Position numbers and translations under genes: made by a program
Notes under the pieces: generated by a model
Databases searched by the model: none
Seen by the model: only the letters and a program-made list of their open reading frames with translations
What the model was told of the DNA's origin: nothing
Part shown: positions 9,175 to 17,016 of the stretch, piece by piece
How positions within the stretch are numbered: the stretch's first letter is position 1
Layout of the letters: each line of letters begins with the position of its first letter
Assembly: GCF_001552195.1 (NCBI RefSeq)
Contig: NZ_BCQS01000005.1
Coordinates: 372,001 to 436,000, forward strand
Source: Actinomadura latina NBRC 106108
GTDB taxonomy: Bacteria; Actinomycetota; Actinomycetes; Streptosporangiales; Streptosporangiaceae
Length of the DNA stretch: 64,000 nucleotides
Reading direction: 5' to 3'

Positions 9175-10161
9175 CTAGGGGTTCGGGCAGGTGATGTGCG
9201 AGGCGATCTCGGCCACGGCGTCGGAGCCGTAGGCGGCGCCGAACCGGTCGAGGAACGCCTGGCGGGCGAGGGAGTACTCCTGCGGGCCCGCGGCCTCCAG
9301 CGCGTGCGCGGCGATGGCGCAGCCGACCTGCGCGGCGCGCTCCAGCGGCAGGCCCCACGCGGTCGCCGACAGGAAGCCGGCGCGGAAGGCGTCGCCGACG
9401 CCGGTCGGGTCGACGACGTTCTCGACGGGGACGCAGGGGACGTGCACGCCCTCCTCCCCCGCTCGGTCGATGACGACGCCCTTGGCGCCGAGGGTGGTGA
9501 CGCGGACGCCGACGCGGGACAGGATCTCCTCGCCGCTCCAGCCGGTCTTCTCCTCGCAGAGCGCCTTCTCGTACTCGTTCGTGAACAGGTACGCGGCGCC
9601 GTCGATGAGGCGGCGGACCTCGGCGCCGCCCATGCGGGCGAGCTGCTGGGACGGGTCCGCGACGAACGGGATCCCGCGGGTGCGGCACTCGTCGGTGTGC
9701 CGGAGCATCGCGTCCGGGTCGTTCGGGCTGATGACGACGAGGTCGAGCCCGCCGACGCGGTCGGCGACCGGCCTCAGCTCGATGGAGCGGGCCTCGCTCA
9801 TCGCGCCGGCGTAGAAGGTGGCGATCTGGTTCTGGTCCTGGTCGGTCGTGCACAGGAACCGGGCGGTGTGGTGGATGTCCGACACGTGCACGGACACGGT
9901 GTCGACCGCGTGGCGTTCGAGCCAGGACCGGTAGTCGGCGAAGTCGGCGCCGACCGAGCCGACGAGGATCGACTCCTTGCCGAGGCTGCCCATGCCGAAG
10001 CAGATGTTCGCGGCGATGCCGCCGCGGCGGATCTCCAGCTCGTCCACCAGGAAGGACAGCGACACCCGGTCCAGCTGGTCGGGCAGGAGCTGGTCGGTGA
10101 ACCTCCCGGGGAAGGTCATCAGATGGTCGGTCGCAATGGAACCGGTCACGGCGATGCGCAC
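9175..10161 (-). CDS. PfkB-family kinase, adenosine-kinase-like
   Basis: The 328-aa protein starts at GTG 10161 behind GAGGAGAG. It is a ribokinase/PfkB fold with the N-terminal substrate motif 'RRGGIAANICFGMGSLG' and the C-terminal ATP/anion-hole motif 'DPTGVGDAFRAGF', including the catalytic Asp of GDAF. This variant, DPTGVGD rather than DTxGAGD, is typical of actinobacterial adenosine kinase such as M. tuberculosis AdoK (Rv2202c). The location between the cta genes and erpA matches the Rv2200c-Rv2204c order. Adenosine as substrate is therefore likely but not proven; another nucleoside or sugar remains possible. Confidence 0.8.
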   Translation of the reverse strand: MRIAVTGSIATDHLMTFPGRFTDQLLPDQLDRVSLSFLVDELEIRRGGIAANICFGMGSLGKESILVGSVGADFADYRSWLERHAVDTVSVHVSDIHHTARFLCTTDQDQNQIATFYAGAMSEARSIELRPVADRVGGLDLVVISPNDPDAMLRHTDECRTRGIPFVADPSQQLARMGGAEVRRLIDGAAYLFTNEYEKALCEEKTGWSGEEILSRVGVRVTTLGAKGVVIDRAGEEGVHVPCVPVENVVDPTGVGDAFRAGFLSATAWGLPLERAAQVGCAIAAHALEAAGPQEYSLARQAFLDRFGAAYGSDAVAEIASHITCPNP

Positions 10162-10271
10162 GGCGTCGCTCTCCTCGTCGTCGTCCGGCTGTTCACCGGC
10201 TGTTTCCGAACCCGGAAAGACTACTTCCCCATCGCACCACAGATCACCGCCCGGCCCCGGCGGGCTGCGAA

Positions 10272-10308
10272 GAGGGGCGGCCCGGACCCGTGGCCCGGAC
10301 CGCCCCTC
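10272..10308 (-). terminator. Hairpin downstream of erpA
   Basis: Nine-base arms GAGGGGCGG / CCGCCCCTC have CCGG pairing inside. The hairpin lies 55-90 nt past the erpA stop on the minus strand. Confidence 0.6.
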
Positions 10309-10363
10309 CCGGACGTCCCGCTCGTCTCGGCTCGCGTCGCGAACGCTCGGCCGGAGAAGACGC

Positions 10364-10726
10364 TCAGTTGAAGGAGTCGCCGCAGGCGCAGGAGCCCGAC
10401 GCGTTCGGGTTGTCGATCGTGAAGCCCTGCTTCTCGATCGAGTCGACGAAGTCGATGGTGGCGCCGCCCAGGTAGGGGGCGCTCATCCGGTCGACGCGCA
10501 CCGACAGGCCGTCGAAGTCCTGGATCTGGTCACCGTCCATCTCCCGCTCGTCGAAGAAGAGCTGGTAGATCAGGCCGGAGCAGCCGCCCGGCTGCACGGC
10601 GACACGCAGCGCAAGGTCGTCGCGGCCCTCCTGCTCGAGCAGGCCCTTGGCCTTCTCGGCGGCGGCGTCGGTCAGGACGACGCCCTGCTGCGTGGTCTCC
10701 TGCGTGGTCTCGCCTGAAACCGTCAT
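10364..10726 (-). CDS. erpA: Iron-sulfur cluster insertion protein (A-type carrier)
   Basis: This 120-aa HesB/IscA/ErpA-family protein has the three conserved cysteines: one in 'GGCSGLIYQLFFDE' and two in the C-terminal 'GSCACGDSFN' (C-x-C). These ligate the Fe-S cluster that is passed to apo-proteins. The start at 10726 follows GGGAG. It is an orthologue candidate of mycobacterial Rv2204c by sequence and position. Nearby clients include NadA and LipA, both [4Fe-4S] enzymes. It is divergent from nadA, with 234 bp between. Confidence 0.9.
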   Translation of the reverse strand: MTVSGETTQETTQQGVVLTDAAAEKAKGLLEQEGRDDLALRVAVQPGGCSGLIYQLFFDEREMDGDQIQDFDGLSVRVDRMSAPYLGGATIDFVDSIEKQGFTIDNPNASGSCACGDSFN

Positions 10727-10960
10727 GTGTTCAGCTCCCGGGTCTCGCTGCGCCGCGGTGCGGCTGACTGTCGCTTGTCCGAGGACGTCGTACGCCTCTT
10801 CCCGTAGGACAACGTACCTCGCTACCGGCCCATTCCGCTTATCGGCCGGGTTTAACGCCGGAGGGCGGTGCGTTCTACGTCACAGCGCCGCCGGCCGGAG
10901 GATGTGCCATCATTAGTCGTCAAAGCGACGATAAGCCTCCGTCGCGAAGGGAGATTCCCG

Positions 10961-12115
10961 ATGACCACCCCGGTGAGCGACCTTCCGCTGCACCTCCTCG
11001 GCACTGGCGCCGACCCCGCGAGCGAGCGCGGCGTGGACTGCCCCGGCGAGCTGCCGCCGGCCTCCGACCCCGCCCTGGTGGAGCGCGCCCGCGCCGCCAA
11101 GGCATCCCTCGGCGACCGGGTGTTCGTCCTCGGCCACCACTACCAGCGGGACGAGGTCATCCAGTTCGCCGACGTCACCGGCGACTCGTTCCGGCTGGCC
11201 CAGCAGGCCGCGGCCCGCCCCGAGGCGCCCTACGTCGTGTTCTGCGGCGTGCACTTCATGGCGGAGTCGGCCGACATCCTGACCGCCGCGCACCAGCGGG
11301 TGATCCTGCCCGACCTCGGCGCCGGCTGCTCGATGGCGGACATGGCGACGTTCGACCAGGTCGAGGACTGCTGGGACGTCCTGGAGGACGCCGGGGTCGC
11401 CGACGACGTCGTCCCCGTCACGTACATGAACTCCTCGGCCGACATCAAGGCGTTCGTCGGGCGGCACGGCGGCACGGTGTGCACCTCGTCCAACGCCAAG
11501 CGCGCCCTGGACTGGGCCTACGGCAAGGGCAAGAAGGTCCTGTTCCTGCCCGACCAGCACCTCGGCCGCAACACCGCCGTCCTGGACATGGGCCTCTCGC
11601 TGGACGACTGCGTCGTCTACAGCCCGCACCGCCGCGAGGGCGGTCTCACGCCGCGGCAGCTGCGCGACGCCAAGATGATCCTCTGGCGCGGGCACTGCTC
11701 GGTGCACGGCCGGTTCACCAGGGAAGCGGTGGACGAGGTCCGCGAGCGCGTCCCGGGGGTGAACGTCCTCGTGCACCCCGAGTGCCGGTACGAGGTCGTC
11801 TCGGCCGCCGACCAGGTCGGCTCCACCGCCTACATCATCAAGGCGCTCGAGGCCGCCGAGCCCGGCTCGTCCTGGGCGATCGGCACGGAGCTGAACCTCG
11901 TCCAGCGGCTGGCGAACGCCCACCCGGACAAGAACGTCATGTTCCTCGACAAGACGGTCTGCTACTGCTCGACGATGAACCGGATCGACCTGCCGCACCT
12001 GGTCCTGTCGCTGGAGTCGCTGGCCGCCGGCGACGTCCAGAACGTCATCGAGGTGGACGAGGAGACCGCGCACTACGCCCGCGTCGCCCTCGACCAGATG
12101 CTCGCCCTTCCCTAG
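10961..12115 (+). CDS. nadA: Quinolinate synthase A
   Basis: The 384-aa enzyme condenses iminoaspartate with dihydroxyacetone phosphate to make quinolinate in de novo NAD synthesis. It is the long actinobacterial form. Recognisable elements are 'LGHHYQRDE' near residue 58, 'GVHFMAESADI', 'MNSSADIKAFVGRHGG' and 'HPECRYEV'. Cluster-ligating Cys candidates are in 'GAGCSMADM', 'HPEC' and 'KTVCYCSTMNR'. The ATG at 10961 is preceded by AAGGGAG. nadB and nadC do not follow, so nadA stands alone here. A small inverted repeat around 10916-10937 (TCGTC / GACGA) lies just upstream and could be an operator. Confidence 0.93.
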   Translation: MTTPVSDLPLHLLGTGADPASERGVDCPGELPPASDPALVERARAAKASLGDRVFVLGHHYQRDEVIQFADVTGDSFRLAQQAAARPEAPYVVFCGVHFMAESADILTAAHQRVILPDLGAGCSMADMATFDQVEDCWDVLEDAGVADDVVPVTYMNSSADIKAFVGRHGGTVCTSSNAKRALDWAYGKGKKVLFLPDQHLGRNTAVLDMGLSLDDCVVYSPHRREGGLTPRQLRDAKMILWRGHCSVHGRFTREAVDEVRERVPGVNVLVHPECRYEVVSAADQVGSTAYIIKALEAAEPGSSWAIGTELNLVQRLANAHPDKNVMFLDKTVCYCSTMNRIDLPHLVLSLESLAAGDVQNVIEVDEETAHYARVALDQMLALP

Positions 12116-12142
12116 CGGCTCCGCGGGACGCGCCCGGACGCC

Positions 12143-12250
12143 TCACGGCCCGGGGGCGTCCCACACCGGGAACCATCGGGCCGTGTCCGGAACGGATCAG
12201 AGGCCGGGGGCGCCCCAGACGGGGAACCAGCGGCCGAGGTCCTCCTCGAA
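12143..12250 (-). repeat. Degenerate in-frame 54-bp tandem duplication of the pspAB 3' end
   Basis: Two adjacent 54-bp units (12197-12250, inside pspAB and including its TGA; 12143-12196, downstream) keep the same reading frame. The downstream unit would read S-V-P-D-T-A then RWFPVW-D-APG-P and a second TGA, against RWFPVW-G-APG-L in the gene. Over the last 12 codons 29 of 36 bases match, and four of the changed codons are synonymous. Confidence 0.75.
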
Positions 12251-12766
12251 GGGGAGGTCGGCGCCGATCGCGCCGCGCGCCTGGAGTTCCAGCGCGTTGT
12301 CGCGCTTGTCGCCGGGCAGCGGGGCGAAGGGGTAGAAGGTGCCGCGCTTGTAGAGGTAGACGAGGGCGAGGCGCTGCCCGTCCGGGCCGCGGAAGCCCGC
12401 CAGCGAGCACAGCAGGTGCGGGCCGAACCCGCCGGACTCCAGCGTCGAGTTCACCGCGTGCAGGTCGGTGACCAGGTCGGGCAGTTCCTCGGGACGGTGC
12501 GTGGCGAGCAGCCACGTGTAGCCGTAGGAGTCGTTGCTGATCTCGACCTTGGGGCCCTGGTCGGCGTCCAGGAGTTCCTGGACGTCGGCCTGCAGCCGGG
12601 CGAACGCGCCGCCCTCGGCCGCCCGGAAGCAGACCGAGCCGCGCCCGGTCGGCGTGAAGCCCGTCGCCGCCTCCAGCGTGATCGCGGCCGACGACAGGCC
12701 GAAGATCTGATCGAGGTCGGGCTTGACCGGCTTCGAGCGGCCGAGCAGCGTGTCGAGGAAACCCAC
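12197..12766 (-). CDS. pspAB: PspA-associated protein PspAB
   Basis: This 189-aa soluble protein starts 'MGFLDTLLGRSKPVKPDLDQIFGL', quoted here as MGFLDTLLG followed by a basic and acidic helix. It ends in 'RWFPVWGAPGL'. It matches the actinobacterial PspAB family, found next to PspA, PspAA and HtpX. Its biochemical role is not established; the neighbourhood links it to envelope-stress response. It follows htpX by 3 nt in the same operon. A diverged copy of its last 18 codons lies directly after its stop in the same frame, so readthrough would add 17 residues. Confidence 0.85.
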   Translation of the reverse strand: MGFLDTLLGRSKPVKPDLDQIFGLSSAAITLEAATGFTPTGRGSVCFRAAEGGAFARLQADVQELLDADQGPKVEISNDSYGYTWLLATHRPEELPDLVTDLHAVNSTLESGGFGPHLLCSLAGFRGPDGQRLALVYLYKRGTFYPFAPLPGDKRDNALELQARGAIGADLPFEEDLGRWFPVWGAPGL

Positions 12767-12769
12767 CGG

Positions 12770-13687
12770 TCAGACTCCCCTGCTGAGCTGGTCGGAGATC
12801 TTCGAGAGCTGGGCGAGCCGCTTGTCCAGCGGCGGGTGGGTGGAGAACAGCGAGGAGACGCTGAAGCCCTTGCCGAACGCCGGGGTGAAGAAGAACGCGT
12901 TGAACGCCTGCGCGGACCGCAGGTCGTTCGTCGGGATCCGCGCGATCTCCCCGCTGACCTTCGTCAGCGCGCTGGCGAGCGCCGAGGGGCGGCCGGTCAG
13001 CAGCGCCGCGGAGCGGTCGGCGGACAGCTCGCGGTACCGCGACAGCGCGCGGGTGAGCATGAAGCTGACCGCGTACGCGAGTGCGCTGGCCGCGACGACG
13101 GCGAGCAGGATCAGCCCGGTGTTCTGGTCGTTGCTGCGGCGGCCGAACCCGCCCCACAGGCCCCACTGGAGGCCGAACCGGGTGATGAGGCCCGCGCAGA
13201 TGCCGAGGAACGAGGCGATCGTCATGACCGCGACGTCCTTGTGGGCGACGTGCGCCATCTCGTGCGCGAGCACGCCCTCCAGCTCGACCGGGTCGAGCCG
13301 GCGCAGCAGGCCCGTCGTCACGCAGACGACGGCCTTCTTCTGGTTGCGGCCGGTGGCGAACGCGTTCGGCACGTCGGTGTCGGCGATCGCGACCTTCGGC
13401 TTCGGGGCGTCCGACATCGCGCAGATGCGGTCGACGACGCCGTGCAGCTCGGGCGCCTCGTCGGGCGAGACGACGCGGCCGTGCATGGCGAACAGCGTCA
13501 TCCGGTCGGAGAAGAAGTACTGGGCGAGCAGGAAGGCCACCGCGACGCCCAGCGCCACGAACGCCCACTGCGGCACGAAGACGAAGAAAGCCCCGACGAA
13601 GACGACGTACACCAGCCCCAGCAGGAACATCGTCACGAGCATCCGCGACGTCAGCCCCCGGTCGGAGGCGTAGCGCGTGCTGGCCAT
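12770..13687 (-). CDS. htpX: Zinc metalloprotease HtpX
   Basis: The 305-aa M48B protease has two N-terminal helices (about residues 16-34 and 38-54), then the zinc motif HEMAH at residues 142-146 ('LAHEMAHVAHKD'). A downstream helix pair and 'ELSADRSAALLTG' with the third ligand Glu follow. The 'TGRNQKKAVVCVTTGLL' stretch before the motif is standard for HtpX. It degrades damaged membrane proteins at the cytoplasmic face. It is transcribed with pspAB and sits directly downstream of pspA-pspAA, so the four genes likely answer the same membrane stress. Confidence 0.93.
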   Translation of the reverse strand: MASTRYASDRGLTSRMLVTMFLLGLVYVVFVGAFFVFVPQWAFVALGVAVAFLLAQYFFSDRMTLFAMHGRVVSPDEAPELHGVVDRICAMSDAPKPKVAIADTDVPNAFATGRNQKKAVVCVTTGLLRRLDPVELEGVLAHEMAHVAHKDVAVMTIASFLGICAGLITRFGLQWGLWGGFGRRSNDQNTGLILLAVVAASALAYAVSFMLTRALSRYRELSADRSAALLTGRPSALASALTKVSGEIARIPTNDLRSAQAFNAFFFTPAFGKGFSVSSLFSTHPPLDKRLAQLSKISDQLSRGV

Positions 13688-13814
13688 GCGGCCACCCCCA
13701 AGTCCTAGCTCTTATTCATTTGTATCAACGCACGAGACCCGGGTTTTGTGCCTGCGTGTCCAATAACGCGGTGTCCATGGCGGACGGCACACCCGGGCCC
13801 CCGCGGCGTCACGC

Positions 13815-13836
13815 CGGCCGGCGTCCCCGCCGGCCG
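13815..13836 (-). terminator. Hairpin after pspAA
   Basis: Nine-base arms CGGCCGGCG / CGCCGGCCG with a 4-nt loop lie directly after the pspAA stop. This suggests htpX-pspAB has its own promoter within 13688-13814. No U-tract is seen. Confidence 0.55.
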
Positions 13837-13839
13837 TGT

Positions 13840-14118
13840 TCAGTCCGGGATGAGGCCCTCGTCCCCCAGCATGGAGCGCACCTCGTCGATGTGCGCGTCG
13901 GCCGGCGGCAGGATCAGCTCGGACGGCTCCAGGCTGTCGGCCGGAAGCGGCTTGCCCACCTTCCGGACGTTCTCCAGCAGGGTGTGCAGCGCGGTGCGGA
14001 ACGCCGTCTCGTCGCCCGACTCGATCGCCGACTCGAGCTCGGAGTCCAGGGCGTTGAGGGAGGACAGGTCCTCCTCGGCCACGTCCAGCTGGCCCTCGCC
14101 CATCAGGCGGACGATCAC
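13840..14118 (-). CDS. pspAA: PspA-associated protein PspAA
   Basis: This 92-aa acidic protein starts at GTG 14118 ('VIVRLMGEGQ'), which overlaps the pspA stop as GTGA. The length and opening are those of the PspAA family. A longer frame to an upstream ATG would overlap pspA further and is less likely. It has 'EEDLSSLNALD' and 'RTALHTLLENVRKVG' amphipathic helices and no membrane segment. Family members are encoded with PspA in actinomycetes and are assumed to modulate it; the mechanism is unknown. Confidence 0.87.
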   Translation of the reverse strand: MIVRLMGEGQLDVAEEDLSSLNALDSELESAIESGDETAFRTALHTLLENVRKVGKPLPADSLEPSELILPPADAHIDEVRSMLGDEGLIPD

Positions 14119-14924
14119 TGGGCACCCCCGGGGTTGTTCGGCCACGGGGCCTGCTGGGGGGTGTCCTGCTGCTGCTGTTGCGGCTGCGCGTTCGGCGTGC
14201 CCTGGTTCAGCTCCTTGGGCGCGGGGCCCTGGCCGAGTTCGGCCTTGAGGCGCTCCAGCTCCAGGTCGACGCCGGGACCGGAGCCCATCCGGTCGAGCTC
14301 GGCCTGGATGTCGTCCTTGGGACCGGAGAAGTCCTCCAGGGCGCCGGAGGCCAGCAGCTCGTCGATGGCGCCGGCGCGCGCCTTCATCGTGTCGGTCTTC
14401 TCCTCGGCGCGCTGGATCGCCAGGCCGACGTCGCCCATCTCCTCGGAGATGCCGGAGAACGCCTCGTTGATCTTGGTCTGCGCCTCGGCCGCGGTGTAGG
14501 TCGCCTTGATGGTCTCCTTGCGGGTGCGGAAGGAGTCGACCTTGGCCTGCAGCCGCTGGGAGGCGAGCGTGAGCTTCTCCTCCTCGCCCTGCAGCTGCTG
14601 GTACTGGCCGCGCAGATCGTTCAGCTGGCCCTCCAGCCCGGACCGGCGGGTCAGCGCCTCGCGGGCGAGGTCCTCGCGGCCCACCTGCAGCGCCTTCTTG
14701 CCCTGGTCCGTCAGCTTGCTCTGCTGCTGCTCGAGCTGGTTGATCTGCAGCTCGAGGCGCTTGCGCGAGGTGGCGACGTCGGCGACCCCGCGACGGACCT
14801 TCTGCAGCATCTCCAGCTGACGCTGGTAGGAGTAATCGAGGGTCTCGCGAGGATCCTCGGCCCGGTCCAGGGCCTTGTTGGCCTTGGCCTTGAAGATCAT
14901 CGACATTCGTTTCATCACGCTCAT
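14115..14924 (-). CDS. pspA: Phage shock protein A / IM30 family
   Basis: The 269-aa protein has the PspA/Vipp1 (ESCRT-III-like) pattern. An amphipathic membrane-binding helix opens the protein ('MKRMSMIFKAKANKALDRAED'-type start), followed by 'DPRETLDYSYQRQLEMLQ' and long coiled coils to about residue 215. A Gln/Pro-rich tail with a polyglutamine run ends it. It binds and stabilises stressed membranes. The start at 14924 keeps the family's usual N-terminal helix. The gene leads the unit pspA-pspAA and is divergent from the DUF3043 gene. The perfect palindrome at 15006-15017 in the shared upstream region may be a regulator site. Confidence 0.93.
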   Translation of the reverse strand: MSVMKRMSMIFKAKANKALDRAEDPRETLDYSYQRQLEMLQKVRRGVADVATSRKRLELQINQLEQQQSKLTDQGKKALQVGREDLAREALTRRSGLEGQLNDLRGQYQQLQGEEEKLTLASQRLQAKVDSFRTRKETIKATYTAAEAQTKINEAFSGISEEMGDVGLAIQRAEEKTDTMKARAGAIDELLASGALEDFSGPKDDIQAELDRMGSGPGVDLELERLKAELGQGPAPKELNQGTPNAQPQQQQQDTPQQAPWPNNPGGAQ

Positions 14925-15005
14925 CGCGCGGCGCCGGTCCCTTCGTGCTGTCGCCTCAGTCGTGGACTGGGCTCAATGACCACTGCTGGGGTTCTTATCA
15001 CCCTA

Positions 15006-15017
15006 CGCGTTAACGCG
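15006..15017. promoter_or_regulatory. Perfect palindrome upstream of pspA
   Basis: CGCGTTAACGCG is a 12-bp perfect palindrome in the pspA/DUF3043 divergent region. It resembles the CGC-N5-GCG core recognised by ClgR, which controls psp genes in other actinobacteria, but the spacer here is 6 rather than 5. Confidence 0.4.
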
Positions 15018-15044
15018 CGAGGCAGTCACGATGTTCGCAGCCGG

Positions 15045-15050
15045 TAGGCT
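15045..15050 (+). promoter_or_regulatory. -10 box TAGGCT, predicted leaderless start
   Basis: TAGGCT lies 6 nt before GTG 15057. No Shine-Dalgarno is visible. Confidence 0.55.
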
Positions 15051-15056
15051 GATCCC

Positions 15057-15632
15057 GTGTTCAAGCGTCGTACCCCGGAGGCCCCGCCGAATCCTCCTCA
15101 GGTAGTAAAGCCAGGCGGCAAGGGCCGGCCCACGCCCAAGCGGAGGGACGCCGAGAAACGCCGGCGGCAGCCCATCACCGCCCCGGCCACCGGCAAGGAC
15201 GCCTACAAGAGGCGAAGGGCCCAGCTCGCGGAGGAGCGCGTCAAGGCCCGCCAGGGCATGGCGAAGGGCGATGAGCGGCACCTGCTCAAGCGGGACAAGG
15301 GCCCGGTCCGCCGGCTCGCCCGCAACTACGTCGACTCGCGCCGCACCGTGGGCTCGTACCTCATGTACGCGATGTTCGCGATGGTGCTGCTGAGCATGCT
15401 GCCGATCCCGGCGGCCCGGCTGCTGGTGCTGTTCGCGCCGCCGGTGCTGCTCCTCGTCGTGTTCGGCGAGGGCCTCATGCTCAGCCGCGGCATCAAGCGG
15501 CTCGCCTCCGAGCGCTACCCCGACGAGGACGTCAAGGGCGTCGGGCTCTACGCGGCGATGCGCGCGATGCAGATCCGCCGGCTGCGGGTGCCGAACCCGC
15601 AGGTGCGGATCGGCGAGAAGGACAAGGCCTGA
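15057..15632 (+). CDS. DUF3043 membrane protein
   Basis: The 191-aa protein has a long, strongly basic cytosolic N-terminus (residues 1-95, many Lys/Arg and Pro). Two membrane helices follow ('SYLMYAMFAMVLLSML' and 'LLVLFAPPVLLLVVFGEGL') and then a charged C-terminal tail. This is the DUF3043 family, conserved in actinobacteria near erpA/cob genes (Rv2206 in M. tuberculosis). The function is unknown. The basic tail suggests nucleic-acid or acidic-lipid contact, but that is speculation. The GTG start fits the upstream -10 box. Confidence 0.83.
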   Translation: MFKRRTPEAPPNPPQVVKPGGKGRPTPKRRDAEKRRRQPITAPATGKDAYKRRRAQLAEERVKARQGMAKGDERHLLKRDKGPVRRLARNYVDSRRTVGSYLMYAMFAMVLLSMLPIPAARLLVLFAPPVLLLVVFGEGLMLSRGIKRLASERYPDEDVKGVGLYAAMRAMQIRRLRVPNPQVRIGEKDKA

Positions 15633-15694
15633 CCGGACGCCCCGCCGACGCCCCGCCGGACGTTCCGGCGTGGGTCCGGCGATCATGTCCGGGC

Positions 15695-15700
15695 TAGGGT
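15695..15700 (+). promoter_or_regulatory. -10 box TAGGGT, predicted leaderless start
   Basis: TAGGGT lies 7 nt before ATG 15708. Confidence 0.55.
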
Positions 15701-15707
15701 CGGGGGC

Positions 15708-16709
15708 ATGGAGTTCCGAAACCTGGGCCGGAGCGGTCTGAAGATCAGCGAGATCGCGTACGGCAACTGGCTCACCCACGGCTCCCAGGTCGAGGAGGAC
15801 GCGGCGCGCGCGTGCGTGCGGGCGGCCCTCGACGAGGGGATCACCACCTTCGACACCGCGGACGTCTACGCGGGCACGCGCGCCGAGGAGGTCCTCGGCC
15901 GCGCGCTCAGGGACCAGCGCCGCGAGGGCCTGGAGATCTTCACCAAGGTCTACTGGCCCACCGGACCCGGCAGGAACGACTCGGGCCTGTCCCGCAAGCA
16001 CATCTTCGAGTCGATCCACGGCTCCCTGCGCCGCCTCGGAACGGACTACGTGGACCTCTACCAGGCCCACCGGTTCGACTACGAGACGCCGCTGGAGGAG
16101 ACCATGCGCGCGTTCGACGACCTCGTCCGGCAGGGCAAGGTCCTCTACGTCGGCGTCTCGGAGTGGCGGGCCGAGGAGATCGAGCGCGCCCTCAAGATCG
16201 CCGACGACATGGGCTTCGACCGGATCGTCTCCAGCCAGCCGCAGTACTCGATGCTGTGGCGGGTCATCGAGGCGGAGGTCGTCCCGCTGTGCGAGCGCGA
16301 GGGCATCGGGCAGATCGTCTGGTCGCCGATCGCGCAGGGCGTGCTGACCGGCAAGTACAAGCCGGGGCGGCCGCTGCCGGCGGGGTCGCGCGCCACCGAC
16401 GACAAGGGCGGCGCCGACATGATCAAGCGCTACCTGACCGACGACCTGCTGACCCGCGTGCAGAACCTCAGGCCGATCGCGGACGACCTCGGGCTGTCGA
16501 TGGCGCAGCTCGCGATCGCCTGGACGCTGCAGAACCCGAACGTGTCGGCGGCGATCGTGGGCGCGTCCCGTCCCGAGCAGGTCGCCGACAACGTGAAGGC
16601 CGCCGGGGTGAAGCTGGACGCCGACGTGCTGAAGCGCATCGACGACGTCCTCGGCGAGGTCGTCATCCGCGACCCGGCCAAGACCGCCAGCCCGCGCAAG
16701 CGCCCCTGA
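15708..16709 (+). CDS. Aldo/keto reductase
   Basis: This 333-aa (alpha/beta)8-barrel NADPH oxidoreductase has the catalytic tetrad in family order: Asp in 'TFDTADVY', Tyr in 'DVYAGTRAEEVLG', Lys in 'IFTKVYWP' and His in 'YQAHRFD'. The C-terminal 'AAIVGASRPEQVADNV' is the cofactor phosphate-binding segment. It is closest to the YghZ/Kv-beta-type AKR group. The substrate cannot be told from sequence. It is a single transcription unit, with a -10 box before and a 14-bp perfect hairpin after it. Confidence 0.88.
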   Translation: MEFRNLGRSGLKISEIAYGNWLTHGSQVEEDAARACVRAALDEGITTFDTADVYAGTRAEEVLGRALRDQRREGLEIFTKVYWPTGPGRNDSGLSRKHIFESIHGSLRRLGTDYVDLYQAHRFDYETPLEETMRAFDDLVRQGKVLYVGVSEWRAEEIERALKIADDMGFDRIVSSQPQYSMLWRVIEAEVVPLCEREGIGQIVWSPIAQGVLTGKYKPGRPLPAGSRATDDKGGADMIKRYLTDDLLTRVQNLRPIADDLGLSMAQLAIAWTLQNPNVSAAIVGASRPEQVADNVKAAGVKLDADVLKRIDDVLGEVVIRDPAKTASPRKRP

Positions 16710-16722
16710 CCCGGCGCCCGAC

Positions 16723-16756
16723 GAGGGCCGCGGGGCGGCCTCGCCCCGCGGCCCTC
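16723..16756. terminator. Hairpin between aldo/keto reductase and a convergent small gene
   Basis: Perfect 14-bp arms GAGGGCCGCGGGGC / GCCCCGCGGCCCTC enclose the 6-nt loop GGCCTC. There is no U-tract. Confidence 0.75.
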
Positions 16757-16771
16757 ACTCCGGGTTCCGCC

Positions 16772-16969
16772 TCACTCGGGGTCCAGCAGGCTCATCTCGT
16801 AGACGAGCGTCTCGCCGTCCAGCAGGACGACCTTGTCGACCTCGTCGGCGCGCAGCCCCCGCCAGTTCTCCCCCAGCCAGCTCTCCGCGTCCGCCTGGGT
16901 GGAGAAGGTCTCCTCCGACATGCCGACCGTGCGCCCGTCGGCCCTCTCCAAACGCCAGCTCCACGCCAT
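16772..16969 (-). CDS. Small conserved actinobacterial protein of unknown function
   Basis: A 65-residue acidic protein starts at ATG 16969. It begins 'MAWSWRLERADGRTVG', has a central 'TQADAESWLGENWR' helix and ends 'YEMSLLDPE'. It looks like a small, compact beta-alpha protein with no membrane segment. I have a memory of similar short proteins in many actinomycetes but know of no assigned role. It follows the DsbA-like gene by 47 nt on the same strand and may be its co-transcribed partner. Confidence 0.65.
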   Translation of the reverse strand: MAWSWRLERADGRTVGMSEETFSTQADAESWLGENWRGLRADEVDKVVLLDGETLVYEMSLLDPE

Positions 16970-17016
16970 CGCGTCGTCCTCCCTCGTCGCGGTGAGACTA
17001 GCGGCTCGCGGGCCGG

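Noticed and set aside
6605..9853. Very long open frame of about 1080 codons on the minus strand running from ctaC through the cysteine desulfurase and adoK region
   Set aside because: Only its last 270 codons are ctaC. The rest is an unterminated shadow of genes on the other strand or frame, typical of high GC. The lipobox, ribosome site and GTG at 7417 define the real start.
10916..10937. NrtR/NAD-type operator before nadA
   Set aside because: The inverted repeat has only 5-bp perfect arms (TCGTC / GACGA) with a bulge beyond; too weak to assign to a regulator.
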